Positions 43,247 through 51,287 of a stretch of 64,000 nt of DNA are shown here, piece by piece. How positions within the stretch are numbered: the first letter of the stretch is position 1; each line of letters opens with the position of its first letter. The translations under genes were made by a program, and so were the position numbers. The DNA comes from CAVVEC01 sp963770485 (GTDB lineage: Bacteria > Acidobacteriota > Terriglobia > Terriglobales > Acidobacteriaceae), in assembly GCA_963770485.1 (NCBI GenBank), contig CAVYPX010000016.1, positions 248,001 through 312,000 on the forward strand, written 5' to 3'. The notes beneath the pieces are model-generated. The model did no database searches. It saw only the letters and a program-made list of their open reading frames with translations, and was not told the DNA's origin.

Positions 43247-44470
43247 ATGCGGTGCTATAAATCCAGTTTGGCAAAGGTGGCGTTCTCAATCTTGATTGTC
43301 GGGGCCCTGGCAGTGCCACGCTCAAATGCGGCCAGCACCGAGAAGAGCCTATATTCGTTTGTGAATCTAACAGACGGCTACGACCCATTCGCCCGGCCTA
43401 TCTTCATGAACGGTCGACTGTATGGCACGACGACCCTCGGAGGCGCGTACGACTGCGGGATCGTGTATGAACTGGAGCGGACGAAGTCTGGCTGGGTAAA
43501 AAGGACGCTCTATACCTTTACCGGAAAGGACGATGGGAAAAACCCCTGGGCGGAGTTGACGAAAGACAGCGCGGGCAATTTGTACGGTACAGCCGGTTAT
43601 GGCGGCTCCTCCGGAGACGGCGTAGTGTTTGAACTTTTACGCGATTCAAGCGGTGGGTGGGCGGAGAAGTTGCTGCACTCGTTTCGCGGCGATGACGGCG
43701 TGGCTCCGCTCGGCGGACTAGTATTTGACTCTGAAGGGAACCTCTATGGAACCACGTTCACCGGAGGCAACCTCAGCCAGTGCGACGGCTACGGGTGCGG
43801 AACTGTCTTCCGATTGTCGCCTTCGAATGGCCAATGGACCCTGACTACACTGCATAACTTTGACGGTAACGATGGAGTGTACCCGAGGTCCACTCTCTAT
43901 CGCGACAGTAAGGGTAATTACTATGGCACGACGCTTGGCGGAGGAAGCACTGGATACGGGGTGGTATATAGGGTATCGCCGTCCAGTGGCGGCGGTTGGA
44001 CTTTTGCCAGTCTTTACAACGCCCCTCACGGAGATCCTGGGTTTGGCCCAGTTGTGATGGATAAGAAAGGTAACATTTACGGCACCAACTCCGGGGGAGA
44101 GGACCTAGGATACGTATACGAGCTTACGCCGTCGGGCAAGAGTTGGAAGGGGAAAGTAATTTACACCTTTCCTGGTGGTTCAAACGGTAAATACCCCATC
44201 GCCGGGGTAGTATTGAGCCCGCATGGCGAACTTTATGGCACTACACTATTTGGGGGCGTAAGTGGAGCTGGCACCGTATTCAGACTGGTGCGTTCGGGTG
44301 ACACGTGGAATGAATCGGTGCTATTTAGCTTCGACGGGGCGGATGGCTACCAGCCTTTCTCCAGTTTGACCTGGCAAAAATCCACCAGCCTCATTGGAAC
44401 GACTGCAGGCGGTGGCGGAGGATCGTGCCCGCTTAGTGGGTGTGGCGTGGTTTTCGAAATTACACCGTAG
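43247..44470 (+). CDS. GloVer-repeat secreted protein (paralogue)
   Basis: 407 residues from the ATG at 43247, with AGAGG six bases upstream. The signal peptide is LAKVAFSILIVGALAVPRSNA. The repeat core recurs: FTGKDDGKNPWAELTKDSAGNLYGTAGYGG, FRGDDGVAPLGGLVFDSEGNLYGTTFTGG and FDGNDGVYPRSTLYRDSKGNYYGTTLGGG. It ends GTVFRLVRSGDTWNESVLFSFDGADGYQPF...GCGVVFEITP. It is clearly homologous to the protein at 34973, in the opposite orientation, with about 7 kb between. Extracellular, function unknown. Confidence 0.85.
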   Translation: MRCYKSSLAKVAFSILIVGALAVPRSNAASTEKSLYSFVNLTDGYDPFARPIFMNGRLYGTTTLGGAYDCGIVYELERTKSGWVKRTLYTFTGKDDGKNPWAELTKDSAGNLYGTAGYGGSSGDGVVFELLRDSSGGWAEKLLHSFRGDDGVAPLGGLVFDSEGNLYGTTFTGGNLSQCDGYGCGTVFRLSPSNGQWTLTTLHNFDGNDGVYPRSTLYRDSKGNYYGTTLGGGSTGYGVVYRVSPSSGGGWTFASLYNAPHGDPGFGPVVMDKKGNIYGTNSGGEDLGYVYELTPSGKSWKGKVIYTFPGGSNGKYPIAGVVLSPHGELYGTTLFGGVSGAGTVFRLVRSGDTWNESVLFSFDGADGYQPFSSLTWQKSTSLIGTTAGGGGGSCPLSGCGVVFEITP

Positions 44471-44566
44471 TCATCATCGAGTGGTGCGCTCGAAAACTGG
44501 TTGGACACCGCCGACATTGTCAGAGAGGCGATGTATCGCCAATTCGGCCTGCTGCAACGGCAGTAG

Positions 44567-44620
44567 TATCGGAACCGGGAAATTGCCCGCATCTACAATG
44601 TCAGCCACAACACGATTCAA
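44567..44620 (+). pseudogene. relic of a serine-recombinase-type HTH
   Basis: After a TAG at 44564, the frame reads YRNREIARIYNVSHNTIQGS, which resembles the C-terminal DNA-binding helix-turn-helix of resolvase/invertase proteins (REIARIYNVSHSTI). The catalytic domain is absent. Only about 20 residues support this, so it is tentative. Confidence 0.35.
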
Positions 44621-44709
44621 GGCTCAGCGCGTGAGCCAGTCTACCCGAGATGGGCACAAGTCAACTTCCGTTACCAGGCCTTCTCACAACTTTGCGCCGT
44701 CTGTTCGCC

Positions 44710-44763
44710 GGGAGCTACGGGGCGGTCTTCGAGCTTTCGCCGGTGACCAACGGCTGTACTAAG
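44710..44763 (+). pseudogene. relic of a GloVer-repeat gene
   Basis: The frame reads GSYGAVFELSPVTNGCT, the end of a GloVer unit (cf. GTVFEL.P). It lies 240 bp after the intact paralogue and is probably a leftover of a duplicated copy. Confidence 0.4.
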
Positions 44764-45021
44764 CTACAAGCTATTGCAGAAAAGTGAGCTCGCGGTTTCC
44801 TCAGCGGCTAAAGTCCCCGTCTTTTGCGGGCCTCAGCGGCACGTGAACAAAAGCCCACCTCAGGCGCTAAGGATAGTCTGATTAAGTCCTCAGCCCAGAA
44901 AAGCAGGTTTCTCGACTTCGCAAAATGGCTGGAAAGACGCCATTTTGCTGTGCTCGAAATGACAGAGATCAGGGTTATTCAGAGTTTCCCTAAAGCGCGA
45001 ACGAGTTTTCAATGACTTAAC

Positions 45022-45041
45022 GGCACGAGTGAACTCGTGCC
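45022..45041. repeat. palindromic repeat GGCACGAG-TGAA-CTCGTGCC
   Basis: An 8-bp perfect stem with a four-base loop, sister of the hairpin at 6382-6401. Nearby GGCTAAAG-type sequence (about 44811) parallels the second half of that element. Confidence 0.55.
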
Positions 45042-45468
45042 CTTCCCGGCCGGACGCAACCCCAGACTTTTCTCGCAGGCGTGTGAAGCCGGACCGCTTA
45101 CGCGCGAGATCCCTCGCTTCGCCTGAGAAACGGCTTCGCTCGGGATGACGCCAACGAAGAACGTTGTTTTTGCCGGGCTGAAGCCGGGCGCTTCCACGCC
45201 GATGCGCAAGAATTTCCTGTTCCCCAAAAGGAATGCGACAAAGTTCGAAGTGAGCCTGAATGACCTCATGGTTACCGAAGTTTCTCCCACCTTCTGCAAG
45301 TAATGGCTCTCGCCCGGCTTAGCTGATTCAATAGAGCTATCGAGCTGTAAATATGTCGCTCCTGCCAGGGGAAGTGGTGTGCCAAGGGGTTGAGGTGCGT
45401 CTTGCTTCCGAGATACCCCAAGGGAGATCACTACGCTATCCGGACTGGCAAAACTCGCAGCCAAGATC

Positions 45469-46296
45469 TTGATTACCGTTCTGCTCGGCGGCCTTCTGGG
45501 AGCGACCTTGGTCCGCCTGGCGCCGGGCTTTGGCGTGGACGAAGAGGAATTGGACTCACGCCTCAGTAAGGAAAGCATCCAGGCGCTGCGGGCATCGCAC
45601 GCCTACGACGATCGTCTTGGCGTCTTCTACCTCGATTATCTGAACCGGATGGCCCACGGCGACTTGGGGAATTCGCGAACGTTAGATCGGCCCGTTTCTC
45701 AACTGGTGGCTGAGCGCCTGCCGGAGACTCTGAAGTCGGTCGGCCTGGGGCTGGCGTTGGGCTGGAGTCTCGGTTTCCTGTTGGCGGTCGCGGTAGTGAT
45801 GTCGAGAGCCTGGTATCTCGACCTGCTAAGCAGTCTGCTGGTGGGAGTCTTACTCTGCCTGCCGGCGGCCGTTCTTGCGCTGCTGTTTGTGCTGGCGCAA
45901 GCGCCGGTGCGCCTGCTGCTCGGACTGGTGGTCTTTCCCAAAATCTTTCGCTATTCACGAAATCTGCTGGCGCGAAGCTCATCTCTGCCGCACGTGCTGA
46001 CGGCGCGGGCCAAAGGCCTGGGAAACATGCGTGTACTGCTATGGCACATTCTGCCGACTGCCACGCCGCAACTGCTGGCGCTGGCCGGCGTTTCGGCCAG
46101 CGTGGCGTTCACGGCCGCGATCCCCATGGAGGCGCTGTGCGACATTCCAGGAATCGGCCAACTGGCATGGAAAGCCGCTCTCGGACGCGATGTAGCTCTG
46201 CTCATCAATCTCACCATGATTGTGACCCTGGTGACGCTGGTGGCGAATTCGGCCTCCGATTTTATGGGCAAATCTTTTCGGGTGAGCGAAGCATGA
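45469..46296 (+). CDS. ABC transporter permease, DppB/OppB type
   Basis: At least 275 residues. The computed start is a TTG at 45469, but the conserved amphipathic N-terminus seems to begin about ten codons earlier (LAKLAAKIL), without an obvious start codon there. It has LVRLAPGFGVDEEELDSRLSKESIQALR, then six membrane helices. The inner-membrane EAA loop is around ARAKGLGNMRVLLWHILPTATPQLLALAG. The conserved extracytoplasmic loop DYLNRMAHGDLGNS is typical of peptide/nickel permeases. The stop overlaps the next gene's start (ATGA). First gene of a four-gene importer. Confidence 0.85.
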   Translation: MITVLLGGLLGATLVRLAPGFGVDEEELDSRLSKESIQALRASHAYDDRLGVFYLDYLNRMAHGDLGNSRTLDRPVSQLVAERLPETLKSVGLGLALGWSLGFLLAVAVVMSRAWYLDLLSSLLVGVLLCLPAAVLALLFVLAQAPVRLLLGLVVFPKIFRYSRNLLARSSSLPHVLTARAKGLGNMRVLLWHILPTATPQLLALAGVSASVAFTAAIPMEALCDIPGIGQLAWKAALGRDVALLINLTMIVTLVTLVANSASDFMGKSFRVSEA

Positions 46297-47099
46297 AGTG
46301 GGCGCGCATAGCCGCGATTGTTTTTCTGCTGACGGTCTCCGCCGCGTGCCTGCTGGCGGATTTCGTGGCCCCGGCATCGTACGCGCACCAGTTCCGGGAT
46401 CTGCCGGACGCGCCGCCGTCTCGCCAACATTTGCTGGGAACCGACGACCTAGGGCGCGACCGCTTTTCCCGAGTGCTCTATGGGACGCGCGTATCGTTGC
46501 TATTGGCGCCGGCGGCCGCCCTGCTCTCGAGCTTGCTGGCGGCATTCATCGGAGGCATCGCCGGGTTTGCCGGCGGCTGGCTGGAGCGCTGCGTGATGGC
46601 GGGAACGGATCTTTTTCTGTCGCTGCCCTGGCTGTTCCTGCTGATCACGGTGCGGGCGCTTATGCCGCTGAATGTGTCGCCGATCATCTCTGTCGTAATT
46701 ACTTTCGCCTTGCTCGGATGCCTGGGATGGGCAGGCGCGGCCCGTGTTATCTGCGCCGATGCCCGGGCCCTGGCACGATCGGATTTCATTCTTCTGGCCC
46801 GCGCTTCGGGCAGCAGCGGCTTCCGGCTTCTATGGCGTCATCTGGTGCCCAACCTGAAACCCGTGCTCTATGCGCAATTCTGGATTTCCGTCCCAGTTTT
46901 CATTCTGACCGAAGCCAACCTCGGAATTCTCGGCTTGGGCGTGGCGGAACCGCTGCCTTCCTGGGGCAGCCTGCTGCGCGAACTGGAGAGTTTCTCAACC
47001 GTCACTGGGCAGCCGTGGCAGCTGGTTCCACTCATTCTGTTCATCGTTGTCGTGAGTAGCTTTCATCTTGTTCTGACGAAAGAGGAGTTGCCGGCATGA
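46293..47099 (+). CDS. ABC transporter permease, DppC/OppC type
   Basis: 268 residues. The ATG overlaps the upstream stop by four bases. After the N-terminal helix comes the hallmark HLLGTDDLGRDRFSRVLYGTRVSL, then LLAAFIGGIAGFAGGWLERCVMAGTDLFLSLPWLFLLI. The EAA loop is ARASGSSGFRLLWRHLVPNLKPVLYAQFW, and LGILGLGVAEPLPSWGSLLRE is near the C-terminus. These are all expected for the second permease of a peptide/nickel-family importer. It pairs with the preceding permease in the inner membrane. The stop overlaps the next ATG, showing translational coupling. Confidence 0.9.
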   Translation: MKWARIAAIVFLLTVSAACLLADFVAPASYAHQFRDLPDAPPSRQHLLGTDDLGRDRFSRVLYGTRVSLLLAPAAALLSSLLAAFIGGIAGFAGGWLERCVMAGTDLFLSLPWLFLLITVRALMPLNVSPIISVVITFALLGCLGWAGAARVICADARALARSDFILLARASGSSGFRLLWRHLVPNLKPVLYAQFWISVPVFILTEANLGILGLGVAEPLPSWGSLLRELESFSTVTGQPWQLVPLILFIVVVSSFHLVLTKEELPA

Positions 47100-48727
47100 A
47101 AAAAGTTCTGGTTGTTCTCGGTCTGTTCATTCTGGTTGTCCTGGGATCGAGCAGCGTACTGGCGCAATCTGGGGGAGAGTTGCGCTTTTGTTTACGCTCG
47201 GAGCCGAAAACGTTCAACCCGCTGCTCGCGGCCGATGACTCTTCCGAAACCATTCGCTATCTGACCGGAGGCGTGCTCATGCGCGTGAACCGGCTGACGC
47301 AGGAGCTGGAACCCGAGCTGGCAGAATCGTGGAAGGTCACGAATGGCGGAAAGACCATCACCTTCCAATTGCACGATGGCCTGCATTTCTCGGATGGGAC
47401 GGCATTTTCGGCTGATGATGTGGCGTTCACCATCCAGCAGCTCATGGATCCGGCGTTGCACTCGCCGACAGGAGACTCTTTCCGCGCCGGAGAAGGAACG
47501 GTGGAAACCCGGGTTCTGCCCAAGAACCGCGTTGCCATCACCTTCCCGGCGCCCATCGCTGGCCTGGACAGACTGTTTGACCAGGTGGCAATCATGTCTG
47601 TGACGTCGCCGCAAAGAGAGATGGCGGTACTTGGAGCGTATTATGTCGCCGAGAATAAAGCCGGGTCCTATATTCTCCTGAAGCGGAACCCTTATTATTG
47701 GAGAAAAGATCCGGTCGGCCGCCCGCTGCCCTACATTGATTCCGTCCACCTCGACATACAGCAAAATCGGGACGTTGAGATGCTGCGCCTGGTTCGTGGA
47801 CAGATTGATTTCATCAACTCGATCGACGCCGAGTATTTCGACAAAGTAGTTTCTCAAGATCCGGCGATGGCCCACGATGCGGGTGTGTCGCTGGACTCCG
47901 AGCAGATTTGGTTCAACCAGGTTTCCAGTTCTCCGCTGCCCTCATACAAGAAGGCGTGGTTCACGTCCACGAACTTCCGGCGCGCGATCTCTGAAGCCAT
48001 CAACCGCGAAGACATGGCGCGCATCGTATTTCGCGGACACGCCCGTCCAGCGGTGGGGCCGGTATCGCCGGCCAACAAATTCTGGTTCAACTCCAAACTG
48101 CAGTCGCATCCCTTTGACCAGAAATCCGCCTTGCAGCGCCTTGCGCAAGACGGCTTCCGTCTACAGGGCGGCGTGTTGCGCGACCACGATGGCCACGCGG
48201 TCGAGTTCTCGGTAATCACCAACGCGGGCAACAAATACCGTGAGCGCATGGCGACGATGATTCAGCAGGATCTGACTGGCATCGGCATCAAGCTGAATGT
48301 CGTTACGCTGGATTTCCCCTCGCTCATCGAACGCATCACCCGTACCTTCGACTATGAGGCTTGCCTGCTCGGCCTGGTCAACGACGATCTGGACCCGAAT
48401 TCGGAGATGAACGTGTGGCTTAGTTCCTCCGATACCCATCAGTGGAATCCGAGTGAGAAGACGCCGGCGACGGCCTGGGAAGCGGAGATTGACAAACTGA
48501 TGCGGGCGCAGGCGTCCAACCCGAATCCGAAGAAGCGCAAAGAATACTACGACAAGGTGCAGGAGATCGCGTGGCAGCAAGAGCCGTTCATTTACCTGGT
48601 GAACAAGAATGCATTGTCGGCGGTCTCGGCTGCGGTGCACAACGTGCATCCGGTCGTGCTCCGGCCGCAGGTGTACTGGAACATGGATGAACTCACATTG
48701 GGCAACGAAGTAGCCAGGAACCGGTAA
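47096..48727 (+). CDS. ABC transporter substrate-binding protein, family 5
   Basis: 543 residues with a signal peptide (MKKVLVVLGLFILVVLGSSSVLA) and no lipobox Cys, so probably a soluble periplasmic protein. The SBP_bac_5 pattern is clear: GGELRFCLRSEPKTFNPLLAADD, ELEPELAESWKVTNGGKTITFQLHDGLHFSDGTAFSADDVAFTIQQLMD, NPYYW and FRRAISEAINREDMARIVFRGHARPAVGPVSP. The family binds peptides, nickel or oligosaccharides. The ligand cannot be predicted. It is translationally coupled to the permease upstream, and the ATPase start overlaps its stop by one base (TAATG). Confidence 0.92.
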   Translation: MKKVLVVLGLFILVVLGSSSVLAQSGGELRFCLRSEPKTFNPLLAADDSSETIRYLTGGVLMRVNRLTQELEPELAESWKVTNGGKTITFQLHDGLHFSDGTAFSADDVAFTIQQLMDPALHSPTGDSFRAGEGTVETRVLPKNRVAITFPAPIAGLDRLFDQVAIMSVTSPQREMAVLGAYYVAENKAGSYILLKRNPYYWRKDPVGRPLPYIDSVHLDIQQNRDVEMLRLVRGQIDFINSIDAEYFDKVVSQDPAMAHDAGVSLDSEQIWFNQVSSSPLPSYKKAWFTSTNFRRAISEAINREDMARIVFRGHARPAVGPVSPANKFWFNSKLQSHPFDQKSALQRLAQDGFRLQGGVLRDHDGHAVEFSVITNAGNKYRERMATMIQQDLTGIGIKLNVVTLDFPSLIERITRTFDYEACLLGLVNDDLDPNSEMNVWLSSSDTHQWNPSEKTPATAWEAEIDKLMRAQASNPNPKKRKEYYDKVQEIAWQQEPFIYLVNKNALSAVSAAVHNVHPVVLRPQVYWNMDELTLGNEVARNR

Positions 48728-49539
48728 TGGGCGAGCTACCGCTACTACTGGCAAAATTGTCGGTCAGCTATCCTGGCAAGCCCCCGGTGTTGCGCGACCT
48801 TTCGCTCGACCTGGGCAGACGGGAAATCCTGGGGTTGGTCGGGGAGAGTGGCTGCGGCAAAAGCACGCTGGCGCTGGCTATCTTGCGGCTTCTCTATTTG
48901 AAGAGAGCGTCAGCCGAGGGTTCGATTTACTTCAATGGCCGCGACCTGATGGCGCTCGGCGAAGGTGAAATGCGTGCTCTTCGCGGCAAAGAAATTGGCC
49001 TCATTCTGCAAAGCCCGATGTCCTCGCTGAATCCGGCGCTGCGCATCGGCACGCAATTGAAGGAAGCCTGGAAAGTCCACCGGCGAGGCTCGCGCGATGA
49101 GTGCCGGCAGGCACTGCTCGACTCGCTGGAAGACGTGAGCCTGCCCAGGGATGAGAGCTTTCTGCGGCGGTATCCGTCGCAACTGAGCGTGGGCCAGGCG
49201 CAGCGTGTGCTGATTGCGATGGCGGTGTTGCATCGTCCGCCGTTGCTGATTGCCGATGAACCCACCAGCGCGCTCGACCTGATCACACAGGCGGAGATAC
49301 TGCAGCTTTTCGCCAGCCTGAGCGTGAAGTTCGGCATGAGCATCCTCTATATTTCACACGACTTGCTGTCGGTCGCGACCATCGCGCAGCGCGTGGCAGT
49401 CATCCATCAGGGTGAAATCGTGGAGTGCCAAAAAACGGCCGAGGTCTTCCAGGCGCCGGTGCATCCTTACACCCGGCAACTGATTCAGGCCCTTCCTGTA
49501 GTGCCGCGTCTTGCGGCCGCCGGGGCAGGCAGCCAATAG
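48727..49539 (+). CDS. ABC transporter ATP-binding protein, DppD/OppD type
   Basis: 270 residues. Walker A is GLVGESGCGKSTLALAI, the Q-loop is LILQSPMSSLNPALRIG, Walker B is LLIADEPTSALD and the H-loop is ILYISHDLLS. The signature motif is LSVGQAQRV instead of LSGGQ. The C-terminal VHPYTRQLIQALPVVPRL is the oligopeptide-type tail. Peptide/nickel importers normally need two different ATPases (D and F). Only one is encoded here, so either it forms a homodimer or a second ATPase is elsewhere. Last gene of the unit. 190 bp of unassigned sequence follow. Confidence 0.9.
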   Translation: MGELPLLLAKLSVSYPGKPPVLRDLSLDLGRREILGLVGESGCGKSTLALAILRLLYLKRASAEGSIYFNGRDLMALGEGEMRALRGKEIGLILQSPMSSLNPALRIGTQLKEAWKVHRRGSRDECRQALLDSLEDVSLPRDESFLRRYPSQLSVGQAQRVLIAMAVLHRPPLLIADEPTSALDLITQAEILQLFASLSVKFGMSILYISHDLLSVATIAQRVAVIHQGEIVECQKTAEVFQAPVHPYTRQLIQALPVVPRLAAAGAGSQ

Positions 49540-49732
49540 CTTGCCAGTCCAACCGGCATAACCCATCGCGGCAATGCAATTTCATTTCGGAACGTCGTTT
49601 CCCCCCTCCCCACCCGGCCTGAGTCGTACAATTGAAAAGGTCATTTAAGGCATGCCAACGTGCGCCACGTCACAGCGTCATAGCGCTTCCAGCATGTAAA
49701 TTCGATAGCACCGCGGGAAAGGACTCTCAGCC

Positions 49733-51247
49733 ATGGCACGTGTCATTGAAGTAACCGACTTAATCTTGCGCGACGCCCACCAGAGCTTGCTTGCCACTCG
49801 CATGGCGACGGAGGACATGATTCCGGCCTGCGAAGACCTCGACAACGCCGGCTATTGGTCGCTGGAGTGCTGGGGAGGCGCAACCTTCGACGCGTGCATT
49901 CGTTTTCTGAACGAAGATCCCTGGGAACGGCTGCGCACATTTCGCAAGTTGCTGCCGAAATCCAGGCTGCAGATGCTGCTTCGAGGCCAAAACTTATTGG
50001 GGTACAGGCACTATGAGGACGGCGTAGTCGAGCGCTTTGTCGAGAAGGCGGCGCTGAATGGGATCGACGTGTTTCGCATCTTCGATGCCCTGAATGACCT
50101 GCGGAACCTGAAGACCAGCGTGCAGGCAGTCAAGAAGACCGGCAAACATGCCCAGGGGACGATTTCTTACACCATCAGTCCGGTGCACACGATTGCAGCT
50201 TTCGTTGAGATGGCCCTGCGGATGAAGGAAATGGGTTGCGATTCCATCTGCATCAAGGACATGGCTGGTCTCTTGAAGCCGCAACCCGCCTACGATTTAG
50301 TCAAGGGGATCAAACAGAAGTGCGGCTCCGAGACTCTGGTGCACGTCCACACCCACGCCACCACTGGCGTGACGCTGGTGGCGGTGATGAAAGCGGTGGA
50401 AGCGGGTTGCGACATCGTCGACACGGCGATTAGTTCGCTCTCTCTGGGTCCCGGGCATAACCCAACGGAGAGCTTCGTGGAAATGCTGGAGGGTACGGGG
50501 TTCACAACCCGGCTCGACATGGAGAGAATCCAACGGGTCAAGCAGCACTTTGCGAAAATCCGGCCGCGCTACCGCGAGTTTCTCAGTGACATCACAGGGG
50601 TGGAAACGGAGATCTTCAAGAGCCAGATCCCGGGTGGAATGATCTCCAACATGGAGAGTCAACTCAAGGGACAAGGCGCGGGAGACAAATTGCAGGAAGT
50701 TTTGGACGAAGTGCCCAGAGTACGCACAGACTCAGGCTATCCGCCGCTGGTGACGCCCTCCAGTCAGATCGTCGGCACCCAGGCCGTGTTCAATGTGTTG
50801 ATGGGGAAGTACAAGGCGATGACCGGGGAATTTGCCGACCTGATGCTCGGCTACTATGGGGCTACTCTCGGAGAGAAAGACCCGGAAGTGTTGAAGAAAG
50901 CGGCTGAACATGCCAAGAAACCGCCAATTACCTGCCGTCCCGCCGACTTGTTGAAACCGGAGTGGGCGCATCTGCGTTCGGAGGCACTGGCTCTTCCAGG
51001 CTGTAACGGCAGCGACGAAGATGTCCTCACTTATGCGATGTTCCCGCAGGTCGCGCCCAAGTTCTTTAAGAGCCGCGGCGAGGGTCCGAAGAACCTGGGC
51101 AGGGATTTGCAAAAGAAAGTTGAGGCCACGACCGCTTCGAAGACCGATGGCAAGGGCAATTCCCAGCCGGAACTGAGCCACCCGGTTACATACGTGATAA
51201 CGCTTGATGGCAAGGAACACAAGGTAACCGTCACGGCGGCGAAGTAA
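49733..51247 (+). CDS. carboxytransferase 5S-type subunit (oxaloacetate/pyruvate carboxyltransferase domain)
   Basis: 504 residues, the length of the propionibacterial transcarboxylase 5S subunit. The DRE-TIM barrel shows the substrate motif LILRDAHQSLLATRM, the carbamylated Lys in CIKDMAGLL, and metal-binding His in HVHTHATTG. The C-terminal PYC_OADA domain follows (FKSQIPGGMISNMESQL...PLVTPSSQIVGTQAVFNVLMG). No biotin-carrier domain is fused; it is encoded separately at 53586. It transfers carboxyl between biotin and pyruvate/oxaloacetate. AAAGGA precedes the ATG. First gene of a four-gene unit with the 12S, delta-like and carrier subunits. Confidence 0.9.
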   Translation: MARVIEVTDLILRDAHQSLLATRMATEDMIPACEDLDNAGYWSLECWGGATFDACIRFLNEDPWERLRTFRKLLPKSRLQMLLRGQNLLGYRHYEDGVVERFVEKAALNGIDVFRIFDALNDLRNLKTSVQAVKKTGKHAQGTISYTISPVHTIAAFVEMALRMKEMGCDSICIKDMAGLLKPQPAYDLVKGIKQKCGSETLVHVHTHATTGVTLVAVMKAVEAGCDIVDTAISSLSLGPGHNPTESFVEMLEGTGFTTRLDMERIQRVKQHFAKIRPRYREFLSDITGVETEIFKSQIPGGMISNMESQLKGQGAGDKLQEVLDEVPRVRTDSGYPPLVTPSSQIVGTQAVFNVLMGKYKAMTGEFADLMLGYYGATLGEKDPEVLKKAAEHAKKPPITCRPADLLKPEWAHLRSEALALPGCNGSDEDVLTYAMFPQVAPKFFKSRGEGPKNLGRDLQKKVEATTASKTDGKGNSQPELSHPVTYVITLDGKEHKVTVTAAK

Positions 51248-51287
51248 TTCGGAGTCGCGCTCGTCAATCCGGCGAGAAGGAGCAACG

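Larger units (their letters stand above)
44471..45468. other. about 1 kb of relics and dispersed repeats
   Basis: No intact gene. It contains a recombinase-like HTH relic, a GloVer relic, a hairpin repeat (45022-45041), partial TGTCAT-type elements (about 44900-44970 and 45095-45150) and a GGCTAAAG-type repeat near 44805. A minus-strand frame covering 45009-45578 runs through the repeats into the permease gene and is not credible. Confidence 0.55.

Noticed and set aside
45009..45578. 189-codon minus-strand frame
   Set aside because: Runs through dispersed repeats and into the permease gene. No protein-like pattern.
46041..46292. Long N-terminal extension of the second ABC permease
   Set aside because: The ATG at 46293 overlaps the upstream stop by four bases and starts the conserved sequence. 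The upstream part is a shadow of the first permease.
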